Shown here: positions 1 through 6,227 of the stretch, piece by piece
How the letters are laid out: each line of letters begins with the position of its first letter
Position numbering within the stretch: position 1 is the stretch's first letter
NCBI GenBank assembly: GCA_945788675.1
Contig: CALZMY010000249.1
Coordinates: 1-7,402 of the forward strand
Source: an uncultured Gammaproteobacteria bacterium
GTDB lineage: Bacteria > Pseudomonadota > Gammaproteobacteria > SZUA-140
Reading direction: 5' to 3'
DNA: 7,402 nucleotides
Notes under the pieces: model-generated
Told to the model about the DNA's origin: nothing
The model's input: the letters and a program-made list of their open reading frames with translations, nothing else
Databases searched by the model: none
Program-made: the position numbers and the translations under genes

Positions 1-1256
1 TACAAAGAGAGTGCCGGTACATAGGTGATAATCAACACCGCGAGTAGCAGGATAAAGAAGAAAGGCAGCGTCGCCCTGTAGAGTTGCATGACCGGCTTTT
101 TAAAGCGATAACTGGCGATGAAAAGGTTGAGTCCCACTGGCGGGGTGAAGTAGCCAAGCTGCATGTTGGCGAGGAAGATGATGCCGAGGTGTACCGGGTC
201 GATGCCGTAGCCGAGTGCGATCGGTAGCAGCAATGGAATAATTAAAATCAGTGCCGAGAAGATGTCGAGCATTGCACCAAGGATAAGCAGGAAGATGTTG
301 AGCAGGATTAGGAAGGTGAGCGGGCTATCCACATGCGCCTTGATGAATTCAAACATGCGGGTGGGGATCTCAGCATCGATCATGTAGTTGGTAGAGGCGA
401 GCGATACACCCAGGATGATCAATAATGCCCCGACCAGTACCATCGAGTTGCGCATGATCTGTGGCAGCTTGCTGAGTGGGATCTCGCGATAGATGATCAC
501 TTCGACGATCAATACATAGAGTGCGGTCACGGCAGCGGCCTCCGATACGGCGAAGTAGCCGCTATAGATGCCGCCCAGTACAATGAACGGTAGTGGTATC
601 TCCCAGCACGATTCTCGCAGTGCGCTGCTGACCTCTTTCCATTCCATTGAGTGGGTGGGTAGGCCGCGGTTCTGCCACATGCTCCAGCCGGAGAGCATCA
701 ACAACATCAATACCCCGGGGATGATGCCGGCGAGGAAGAGTTCGTCGATGGTGAGTGGTTCGCCGATGCCCATCTGTTGCACGATGACGGCGTAAAGAAT
801 CAGTGGCAATGATGGTGCAAACAGCAGGCCGAGACTACCGGAGGTGGTGATTAACCCAAGGTTGAAGTTTTCTTTGTAGCCCGCTTGCATCAGGGCCGGA
901 AAGAGCAGTGCGCCGAGGGCGACAATGGTGACGCCCGATGCACCGGTGAATGCGGTGAAGAGCGCGCAGGCGAAGAGTGAGACGATCGCCAGCCCGCCCG
1001 GCATCCAGCCGAGCAGTGCGCTGCTGAGCCGCACCAGCCGTGCCGGTGCCTGGCTCTCGCTGAGCAGATAACCGGCAAAGGTGAAGAGTGGAATGGAGAC
1101 CAGCATCGGCATCTCGGCGAGGCGGAAGAATTCGATCGCCATCACAGCGAGGTCGATCTCGGCCTGGTAAAAGCCCCACATCGCACCCGCGGCAATCACT
1201 GCAAACAGCGGTGCACCGAGCAGTGCAAGGACGATCAGCAGCAGTGTGATTAACAT
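1..1256 (-). CDS. dctM: TRAP transporter large membrane subunit DctM (3' end cut by window edge)
   Basis: This is the large permease of a tripartite ATP-independent periplasmic (TRAP) transporter. It forms the translocation path in the inner membrane and is driven by an ion gradient. Reading the minus strand from the ATG at 1256-1254 gives 418 open codons that run off the left edge; only about ten residues should be missing, since the family is usually about 425-430 residues. The protein is hydrophobic throughout. Family motifs are IPLFTFAG (55-62), the FTGASG segment followed by VALGALLFPAL (about 103-122), and GYFTPPVGLNLF (368-379), which is near-diagnostic for DctM. The start overlaps the dctQ stop by one base (TAATG) and no clear Shine-Dalgarno precedes it, so translation is probably coupled to dctQ. 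Homology to the DctM/SiaM large subunit is clear; the substrate cannot be told from this subunit. Confidence 0.95.
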   Translation of the reverse strand, partial: MLITLLLIVLALLGAPLFAVIAAGAMWGFYQAEIDLAVMAIEFFRLAEMPMLVSIPLFTFAGYLLSESQAPARLVRLSSALLGWMPGGLAIVSLFACALFTAFTGASGVTIVALGALLFPALMQAGYKENFNLGLITTSGSLGLLFAPSLPLILYAVIVQQMGIGEPLTIDELFLAGIIPGVLMLLMLSGWSMWQNRGLPTHSMEWKEVSSALRESCWEIPLPFIVLGGIYSGYFAVSEAAAVTALYVLIVEVIIYREIPLSKLPQIMRNSMVLVGALLIILGVSLASTNYMIDAEIPTRMFEFIKAHVDSPLTFLILLNIFLLILGAMLDIFSALILIIPLLLPIALGYGIDPVHLGIIFLANMQLGYFTPPVGLNLFIASYRFKKPVMQLYRATLPFFFILLLAVLIITYVPALSL

Positions 1257-1801
1257 TATGAGTCAGCGCCGTTTCGATGTGCTGCTTTACGGATCAATGC
1301 GACACAGCGTGCAAGGCAGGTGAAGGCGCAGCGCAGTGCGATCAGGCCAAAGCCAAATGGGATGATCGCTTCGCATAGCCATGCTGGTACTGATTCAAAT
1401 GCAATGGTGCCATCCTCATACTCCATCATCACAAAGCGCGTGCTGTGGTAGCTGAGCAGCCCGCAGACAACGGCAGTGAAGAGGTCGAGGATGATCTGGT
1501 TAATCCCCTTGAGATGTGGCGGCAAAAAGCGTGATAGCACATCGATGCTAATATGGTTCTGTTCGCGTGTTGCGACCATTGCGCCGAGCATGCCGACCCA
1601 TAACACCAGAATGCTGAGTGATATGTCGCCCCACGCGAGGCCGCTGTCCCAGAAGTTACGCATAATGATCTGCGTACTGGCGAGTGAGATCATCACCAAC
1701 AGTGATAGTGCGAGCAGGCTGTTCTCAACAAAGGTAATGATGCGATTGATGAGCTGTAGCGGGTTGCCGTTTGGCTCGTGTACTGAGTTGGTCTGCGGCA
1801 T
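1256..1801 (-). CDS. dctQ: TRAP transporter small membrane subunit DctQ
   Basis: This 181-residue protein is the small integral membrane subunit that pairs with DctM. Four hydrophobic segments are visible at about residues 26-47, 60-78, 101-121 and 142-164, as expected for the family. The family signature is present as LWVGMLGA (67-74), with Trp68 and Gly70, followed by REQNHISIDVL (79-89) at the end of the second helix. The ATG at 1801 is the only convincing start: there is no later Met before residue 37 and no upstream ATG in frame. A GGGA stretch abuts this ATG directly, which is too close for an ideal ribosome site, so initiation may depend on ribosomes arriving from dctP, whose stop is 29 nt upstream. 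The stop overlaps the dctM start (TAATG). Confidence 0.95.
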   Translation of the reverse strand: MPQTNSVHEPNGNPLQLINRIITFVENSLLALSLLVMISLASTQIIMRNFWDSGLAWGDISLSILVLWVGMLGAMVATREQNHISIDVLSRFLPPHLKGINQIILDLFTAVVCGLLSYHSTRFVMMEYEDGTIAFESVPAWLCEAIIPFGFGLIALRCAFTCLARCVALIRKAAHRNGADS

Positions 1802-1830
1802 TCCCTGTCTAAAGGCCTGGGTGATGGTGA

Positions 1831-2865
1831 TTAGTTGACTGTGGGCTGATGATGTTGCACAGCGACAGCCGGGGTGCGATATTCGTCAAGATGTTGTTGC
1901 AGTGTATTGACGATCTCCTGTGACAGCACCCCTTTTTGAGTCATGCTCAATTCTACATTTTTGCGGATATCGAACCACTGCCCGGTCAGTTGTGGCGAGA
2001 GTTTGATAAAGGTGATGCCCTGCTCCTGTAGCGCGCTGCGTGCGCTGAGGTCATCCTGGCGATTGATCTTGTTGAGCCGTTTGAAAGTATTGCCCATCAC
2101 CTCGGAGACGATCATTTGATCGTCGGCAGAGATGCGTTTGAATCTTTTTTCGCTGATCACCATGGAGGCGTAAAGGTAAGAGAGGGGTTCGTCCATCAGG
2201 TATTTCACGCGGGTGTGCCATTGCAATGCAATCGCGCCGCTGGCGGAACCGGCGATGGTATCGATTAGTCCGGTCTGCAGACCGGTGAGTACATCGGAGA
2301 GTGCCAGCGAGATCGGTGAGATGCCGACCGACTCAAATGCAGCACGACTGACATCATCATTCTGTGGTACCCATACTTTTTGTCCTTTGAAGTCATCGAT
2401 GATTTTGATCGATTGATTTGACATCAGATAGGCAAAGCCCCCTTCGGCGAGGCCAAAACTGACGAAGCCATTTTGCTTCAGGCCATCGATCAACTGTGGG
2501 TCCATTTTCTGGCGCACATAGTCGACCTCCTCTTCGTTGCGAAAGGTGAACGGCAAGCTGTAGATACCGATATCTGGATAGATCGCAGTGAGGCCGCCAC
2601 TAACGATAGCGCCACCGTGCAGCTGGCCGATGCGTATCTTGCGTAACACACTCTGATCATTACCCATAATGCCGCCAGGGAAGAAACGGAATTTTACCCG
2701 CCCACTGGTGCGTGCCTTGATCTCGTCAGCACCTTTGCGCATCTCGTCCATCCACGCGGTTCCGTCCGGCGCAATGGTCGCAATCTTGAAGGTCAGTGCC
2801 TGCGCAGGTGCCGTGGTGCATAGCGCAATCGCCAGCAGGGTGAACATCATCAATAAACGTCGCAT
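1831..2865 (-). CDS. dctP: TRAP transporter periplasmic substrate-binding protein, DctP family (TatT-associated)
   Basis: This 344-residue protein is the extracytoplasmic solute receptor of the TRAP system. A Sec signal peptide is visible (MRR, then a hydrophobic core) with likely cleavage after AQA at 21-23. Cys16 does not sit in a proper lipobox because Leu15 precedes it, so a soluble periplasmic protein is expected. Family landmarks are FKIATIAPDGTAW (26-38), FFPGGIMG (61-68), LPFTFRN (104-110), and SDVLTGLQTGLIDT (190-203), the equivalent of the usual 'aLqtGvvDg' motif. At residues 161-167 the sequence reads GQKVWVP where most members have G-x-K-x-R-V-P, so the Arg that normally grips a substrate carboxylate is Trp165. 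The C-terminal tail after about 331 is Pro/His-containing and probably flexible. The start has a strong Shine-Dalgarno (AGGAG, 7 nt spacing) inside the end of the upstream gene. Family assignment is secure; the ligand is unknown. Confidence 0.94.
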   Translation of the reverse strand: MRRLLMMFTLLAIALCTTAPAQALTFKIATIAPDGTAWMDEMRKGADEIKARTSGRVKFRFFPGGIMGNDQSVLRKIRIGQLHGGAIVSGGLTAIYPDIGIYSLPFTFRNEEEVDYVRQKMDPQLIDGLKQNGFVSFGLAEGGFAYLMSNQSIKIIDDFKGQKVWVPQNDDVSRAAFESVGISPISLALSDVLTGLQTGLIDTIAGSASGAIALQWHTRVKYLMDEPLSYLYASMVISEKRFKRISADDQMIVSEVMGNTFKRLNKINRQDDLSARSALQEQGITFIKLSPQLTGQWFDIRKNVELSMTQKGVLSQEIVNTLQQHLDEYRTPAVAVQHHQPTVN

Positions 2866-2869
2866 CTCT

Positions 2870-3730
2870 TCACTCCTCGAAATATGCGGCAGAACTATCT
2901 AGTAGCTGGCGTGCCTGTTGCTGTGCCAGCGTGTTGTTGAGCGTGAGGCCATTTTCTTCCGGATCGGCAGCAAGCACCTCATTAAGGAGTGTATCGTGCA
3001 GTTCCTGGTCAAAGATTAGCCTTGCGTAGCGTCGCGCATATTCCACTTTAACATAGAGGTTGCGGCCATCTGAATATTCGATGGCGCGTTCGAAGTGAGC
3101 ACGTCCCACTTCAGGCTTGCCACCGAGGGCCGGGGGGCGCAGGGTGCGTAGTACGCCGAGGTAGAGCTGCGCCTGGCCGCGGTCGTATCGCTCATCAAGT
3201 GTGATGATCTGTTCAAAGGCGAGTTCGACCTTGGGCAGCTCGGCGATGGCGCGAAAGTCGCCGCTGTGGCTCTGAATCCAGCCCACCCATGCGGTGGCGT
3301 AGCCGTACAGCAGTGCCAGGTCATCGGCCTCTACCTGGGTGATTTCGCGCGCGAATTCATCAAACGAACCTTTGTCATGTCGGCACACAGCGGGGTATGG
3401 CTGGCAAAGTGCGCGGCGCGCATAGTCATGTGCCTTAACGGAGAGTCGTGCGGCACGCTGTTTGTCTTCAACGAAGATACCGGCGTAGGTATCGTAAAGG
3501 CGCGCACCGGCGAGCAGCAGGTCTTCGTTATCAGGATCGTTGAGGATGAAGCCGTCGATCAGCAGCAGATAGGCCGGTTCGCCGTCACGTACCGTGGCAA
3601 GGTCATTTTGATTGGTGATCGCGAGCGAAAGGCTGTCTGCCACGCTGCGCATCGCGCTTGAAGCACACCCGCTGATGAGTGTCGCCAGTAATAGGAGGCC
3701 GACAAGCCTGGCTGTAAGTTGCGTGTTCAA
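2870..3730 (-). CDS. TRAP transporter-associated lipoprotein, TatT family
   Basis: This 286-residue protein resembles the TatT component of TRAP systems, an all-helical TPR-like protein best known from Treponema pallidum Tp0956, which associates with the binding protein. The N-terminus has a lipoprotein signal with Arg8, a Leu-rich core and the lipobox I-S-G-C, giving lipidated Cys22. Ala follows the Cys, so in a diderm the Lol rule predicts the outer membrane. Family-like segments are PAYLLLIDGFI (52-62) and LRTLRPPALGGKPEVGRAHF (194-213), the latter typical of TatT. Cys109 and Cys116 could form a disulfide. The start is a TTG at 3730-3728: no ATG or GTG gives an intact signal peptide and an in-frame TAG lies 33 bases upstream. 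No good Shine-Dalgarno precedes it, so expression may be modest. It lies directly upstream of dctP with a 4-nt gap, the expected context. Start choice is less sure than identity. Confidence 0.87.
   Translation of the reverse strand: MNTQLTARLVGLLLLATLISGCASSAMRSVADSLSLAITNQNDLATVRDGEPAYLLLIDGFILNDPDNEDLLLAGARLYDTYAGIFVEDKQRAARLSVKAHDYARRALCQPYPAVCRHDKGSFDEFAREITQVEADDLALLYGYATAWVGWIQSHSGDFRAIAELPKVELAFEQIITLDERYDRGQAQLYLGVLRTLRPPALGGKPEVGRAHFERAIEYSDGRNLYVKVEYARRYARLIFDQELHDTLLNEVLAADPEENGLTLNNTLAQQQARQLLDSSAAYFEE
2873..2878 (-). promoter_or_regulatory. Ribosome binding site of dctP
   Basis: The minus strand reads GAGGAG here, followed by 7 nt and the dctP ATG. The six bases are the last two Glu codons of the upstream lipoprotein gene, whose TGA stop follows directly. 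It is the strongest Shine-Dalgarno in the TRAP operon and suggests that the binding protein is made in larger amounts than the other components, which is inference. Confidence 0.8.
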
Positions 3731-3756
3731 TGTTAACCGATTGATTTGTCTGGATA

Positions 3757-3784
3757 GTCGCTAGGCTAACTGTAAGTCAGCGAC
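3757..3784. promoter_or_regulatory. Inverted repeat upstream of the TRAP operon (possible operator)
   Basis: Perfect 6-bp arms GTCGCT (3757-3762) and AGCGAC (3779-3784) flank a 16-bp spacer, 26 bp upstream of the TTG start of the tatT-like gene. The arm spacing would suit a dimeric regulator binding DNA, or the arms could fold as RNA. No regulator gene is in the window, and six-base arms can occur by chance, so the role is inferred from position only. Confidence 0.3.
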
Positions 3785-3797
3785 AACACAAGTGGTG

Positions 3798-3815
3798 ACG
3801 CCCGTCCGTGGGCGT
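3798..3815 (-). terminator. Possible terminator hairpin after cysN
   Basis: An inverted repeat with 6-bp GC-rich arms (ACGCCC / GGGCGT) and a 6-nt loop lies about 50 bp past the cysN stop, where a terminator for cysDN would be expected. On the minus strand it is followed by CACCACTTGTGTTG, not a U-tract, so it is not a textbook intrinsic terminator. It could instead be a 3'-end protecting hairpin, or part of the TRAP operon leader if transcription reads through. Confidence 0.35.
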
Positions 3816-3866
3816 TTAAACAGCCGGTTAAGCGGTTATAGATAGCGATCAGCAGCGCGCGATGTA

Positions 3867-5144
3867 TTAGCAAATCATCGCCGCGCCAACGGTGTTGTTG
3901 GTGAAGCTGTCGATGATGATGAAGTTACCGGTGGCGCGATTATCAGCATAGTGATCAAAGGTCAGCGGACTCATCAGTTTCAGCGAGATCTTGCCTATTT
4001 CGTTGACGGTAAGCTCTTCGGCATTTTCATCCTGGGTCAGCGCGTTGATGTCAGTGCGGTATTGAATCTCCGAGACCATCGCCTTGACGGTGTTGGTGGC
4101 GTGTTTGATGAGATATTTTTTACGCGGCGTCAGTGGCTCCTCGCCCATCCAGCAGACAATCGCATCGATCTCTTTGGCGATTTGCGGTGCCTTATCGGCG
4201 TGGACAATGATGTCGCCGCGCGAGATGTCGATCTCATCTTCCAGCGTCAACGTGACACTCTGTGGCGCGAAGGCCTCATCAAGGTCGCCGTCGAAGGTAA
4301 CGATCTCTTTAACCTTTGACTTTTTACCCGCAGGCAGTTGCATGATTTCGTCGCCCGCTTTAACGGTGCCAGAGGCGATGCGCCCCATGAAGCCGCGGAA
4401 ATCGGGCAGTTCTTTGGTCTGCGGGCGGCACACATACTGCACCGGGAAGCGGAAATCACATTCGTCGATATGGCCGCTGACCTCAACCCCTTCGAGGGCC
4501 TCAAGTACCGTCTGGCCGCTGTACCACGGCATATTGTCGCCACGATCCACCACCATGTCACCGGCGAGGGCCGAGATCGGGATGCAGATCAGGTCGTGAA
4601 TATGCTGGCGTGCACAGAACTCGCTCAACTCTTCTTTAATACGGGTGAAGGTCGCTTCATCATAGTCGATCAGATCCATCTTGTTGATCGCCACAATCAG
4701 ATGCGGCAACCCTAACAGGCCGATGATATGGGTGTGACGACGGGTCTGCTGCAGCACCCCCTTGCGTGCATCGATCAGGATGACAGCAGCATTGGCAGTG
4801 CTGGCACCGGTGACCATATTGCGGGTGTACTGCTCGTGCCCCGGACAGTCGGCCATAATAAATTTACGCTTCGGGGTCGAGAAGTAGCGATAGGCGACAT
4901 CGATGGTGATGCCCTGTTCGCGCTCTGCAGCGAGACCGTCGGTCAGCTGTGCCAGGTCGATGCTGTCGGCACCGTCATCGGCACCATCGTCCTTGCGGAC
5001 GGCCTGGAGTTGATCTTCAAACGCCCCCTTGGTGTCGTACAACAAGCGTCCAATCAGGGTGGACTTGCCGTCGTCGACACTGCCGACGGTGACGAGGCGT
5101 AACAGTTCGATTTCTTGATCTGAAGCTTGATTTGAACTTGGCAT
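3867..5144 (-). CDS. cysN: Sulfate adenylyltransferase GTPase subunit CysN
   Basis: CysN is the regulatory GTPase subunit of ATP sulfurylase. GTP hydrolysis drives formation of adenosine 5'-phosphosulfate (APS) from ATP and sulfate by its partner CysD in the cytoplasm. The translation-factor-type G domain has all motifs: P-loop GSVDDGKST (21-29), the switch region REQGITID (75-82), DCPGHEQ (99-105), NKMD (154-157) and SAL (191-193). Beta-barrel domains like those of EF-Tu follow, from about 230 to the end. At 425 residues it is about 50 shorter than E. coli CysN and ends in a compact form (TNNTVGAAMIC); there is no fused CysC APS-kinase domain. Residues 52-59 are a small tandem repeat (DDGADDGA) in a variable loop. 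The ATG follows the cysD TAA with no gap (TAAATG), and an AAGG lies 10 nt upstream, so coupled translation is likely. Identity is secure. Confidence 0.97.
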   Translation of the reverse strand: MPSSNQASDQEIELLRLVTVGSVDDGKSTLIGRLLYDTKGAFEDQLQAVRKDDGADDGADSIDLAQLTDGLAAEREQGITIDVAYRYFSTPKRKFIMADCPGHEQYTRNMVTGASTANAAVILIDARKGVLQQTRRHTHIIGLLGLPHLIVAINKMDLIDYDEATFTRIKEELSEFCARQHIHDLICIPISALAGDMVVDRGDNMPWYSGQTVLEALEGVEVSGHIDECDFRFPVQYVCRPQTKELPDFRGFMGRIASGTVKAGDEIMQLPAGKKSKVKEIVTFDGDLDEAFAPQSVTLTLEDEIDISRGDIIVHADKAPQIAKEIDAIVCWMGEEPLTPRKKYLIKHATNTVKAMVSEIQYRTDINALTQDENAEELTVNEIGKISLKLMSPLTFDHYADNRATGNFIIIDSFTNNTVGAAMIC

Positions 5145-6047
5145 TTAGAAATAACCTTCCTTCTTTTTATCTTCCATGCTGTTGGAGCCATGGTCGATGA
5201 TGCGAGTCTCACGTTCACTGCGGGTGGCGATGCTCGCCTCTTCAATAATTCCTTCGATGGTGGTCGCGCTGGAGCGAACCGCGCCGGTGCAGGGCATGCA
5301 GCCGAGTGTGCGGTAGCGAGACATCACCATTTTGGGCTCTTCCCCTTCGAGCAGGAACTGCCCCTCTTCGGCCGGGATCAGGTGGTTGCCGCGTTCAACC
5401 ATCAGGCGTTCCTTGGCGTAATAGAGCGGCACAATCGGAATGCTCTCTTCGCGTATATATTGCCAGACGTCCATTTCGGTCCAGTTAGATATCGGGAAGA
5501 CACGTACCGATTCACCGTCATGGATGCGGCCGTTATAGAGACTCCACAGTTCGGGACGCTGATTTTTCGGATCCCACTGACCAAAGCTGTCGCGCATCGA
5601 GAAGACACGTTCTTTAGCACGCGAACGCTCTTCGTCACGGCGCGCACCACCAAAGGCGGCGTCATAACCGCCGATCTCAAGCGCTTCAAGCAGCGCGCCG
5701 GTCTTGAGTGCGCCGCAGCAACGTGCCACGCCGAACTCCTGTGGGTTCATCCCTTTGGCGATGGCATCTTCATTGCGGTGGACAATCAACTTTGCGCCGA
5801 CTTCCTTGACGTACCAGTCGCGGAATTCATACATCTCCTTGAATTTGTAGCCGGTATCGACATGCAGCAGCGAGAAGGGCAGGGGGCCCGGGTGGAACGC
5901 CTTGCGCGCCAGGTGCAGCATCACGCTGGAGTCTTTCCCGACGGAATAGAGCATCACCGGATTGCGGAACTCCGCGACCACCTCGCGCATGATGTGGATG
6001 GATTCGCTTTCCAGCTCTTGAAGTTGTGTCAGTTTGTGTTGGGACAT
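5145..6047 (-). CDS. cysD: Sulfate adenylyltransferase catalytic subunit CysD
   Basis: CysD is the catalytic subunit of ATP sulfurylase, which adenylates sulfate to APS together with CysN, the first step of sulfate activation. The protein has 300 residues, close to the 302 of E. coli. The ATP-pyrophosphatase (PP-loop) motif is SVGKDSS (35-41). Other conserved segments are LLHVDTGYKFKEMYEFRD (60-77), ARCCGALKT (108-116), FGGARRDEERSRAKER (132-147), FPISNWTEMDVW (184-195), RYRTLGCMPCTGAV (244-257) and the characteristic C-terminal SMEDKKKEGYF. The ATG at 6047 is the earliest possible start, because an in-frame TAA lies two codons upstream. No Shine-Dalgarno is visible; the region before the ATG is A/T-rich (ACTAAAAT), which may help ribosomes load. 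It is preceded by a probable structured leader and extended -10 promoter. No cysC, cysH or cysB gene is in view. Confidence 0.98.
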   Translation of the reverse strand: MSQHKLTQLQELESESIHIMREVVAEFRNPVMLYSVGKDSSVMLHLARKAFHPGPLPFSLLHVDTGYKFKEMYEFRDWYVKEVGAKLIVHRNEDAIAKGMNPQEFGVARCCGALKTGALLEALEIGGYDAAFGGARRDEERSRAKERVFSMRDSFGQWDPKNQRPELWSLYNGRIHDGESVRVFPISNWTEMDVWQYIREESIPIVPLYYAKERLMVERGNHLIPAEEGQFLLEGEEPKMVMSRYRTLGCMPCTGAVRSSATTIEGIIEEASIATRSERETRIIDHGSNSMEDKKKEGYF

Positions 6048-6082
6048 ATTTTAGTCGATCGTATTGCTTAAATTATCAGATT

Positions 6083-6121
6083 TTGTCGATTACTACTTTT
6101 ATTAAAGTAGTGGTGCGACAA
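6083..6121. promoter_or_regulatory. Long imperfect stem-loop in the cysD leader
   Basis: Perfect 8-bp arms ACTACTTT (6092-6099) and AAAGTAGT (6104-6111) close a 4-nt loop. Outside them a second 6-bp pair, TTGTCG (6083-6088) with CGACAA (6116-6121), extends the structure across a small internal loop. The base lies 35 nt before the cysD ATG. No U-tract follows in the minus direction, so it does not look like an intrinsic terminator. It could control mRNA stability or translation of cysD, which lacks a visible Shine-Dalgarno. It matches no riboswitch I can name. Confidence 0.5.
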
Positions 6122-6130
6122 TATGTGCGT

Positions 6131-6160
6131 AAATCACTTTTCCACACAGAAAAGCGATTT
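6131..6160 (-). promoter_or_regulatory. Second stem-loop in the cysD leader
   Basis: Read as minus-strand RNA, AAAUCGCUUUU (6160-6150) pairs with AAAAGUGAUUU (6141-6131) along 11 bp around an 8-nt loop. The single non-Watson-Crick position is a G-U wobble, which would be an A-C mismatch in plus-strand RNA. That asymmetry favours a structure made in the minus-strand (cysDN) transcript. No U-tract follows. It lies between the predicted promoter and the other stem-loop. Confidence 0.5.
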
Positions 6161-6174
6161 TTAAAGCGCGCCAT

Positions 6175-6183
6175 ATTATACCA
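6175..6183 (-). promoter_or_regulatory. Extended -10 promoter element for cysDN
   Basis: The minus strand reads TGGTATAAT, a consensus TATAAT with the extended -10 TGn. No good -35 hexamer is found 15-18 bp upstream, which extended -10 promoters can tolerate or an activator can replace. Transcription would start near 6168, leaving a leader of about 120 nt before cysD. The bases just after the -10 are GC-rich (ATGGCGCGC). GCGCG/CGCGC arms (6166-6170 and 6184-6188) flank the element symmetrically and might be an operator. Confidence 0.6.
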
Positions 6184-6227
6184 CGCGCAATAAATAGAAG
6201 GGAGAGGCTTTAACTAGAGCCCAATCT

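Noticed and set aside
568..1179. Short open frames on both strands within 1-1256
   Set aside because: The continuous minus-strand frame from 1256 to the left edge encodes DctM with its family motifs and explains the region.
2816..2820. DctP Cys16 as a lipoprotein site
   Set aside because: The preceding residue is Leu, where a lipobox needs Gly, Ala or Ser, while AQA at 21-23 is a good signal peptidase I site.
3835..3840. TATAAC on the minus strand as a -10 box for the TRAP operon
   Set aside because: It has no TG extension and no -35-like hexamer at 17 or 18 bp spacing, and it is nearly 100 bp from the first start codon.
3951..5102. Several plus-strand open frames of 120-170 codons opposite cysN
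   Set aside because: All are antisense shadows of cysN; the cysN translation carries every family motif.
5190..6071. A 293-codon open frame on the plus strand opposite cysD
   Set aside because: It is fully antisense to a strongly conserved gene, has no recognisable domain or ribosome site, and such frames arise from codon bias.
6206..6221. Possible terminator after degQ (GGCT/AGCC arms followed by a pyrimidine-rich stretch on the minus strand)
   Set aside because: The stem has only 4 good base pairs and the T-run is interrupted, so it is too weak to call.
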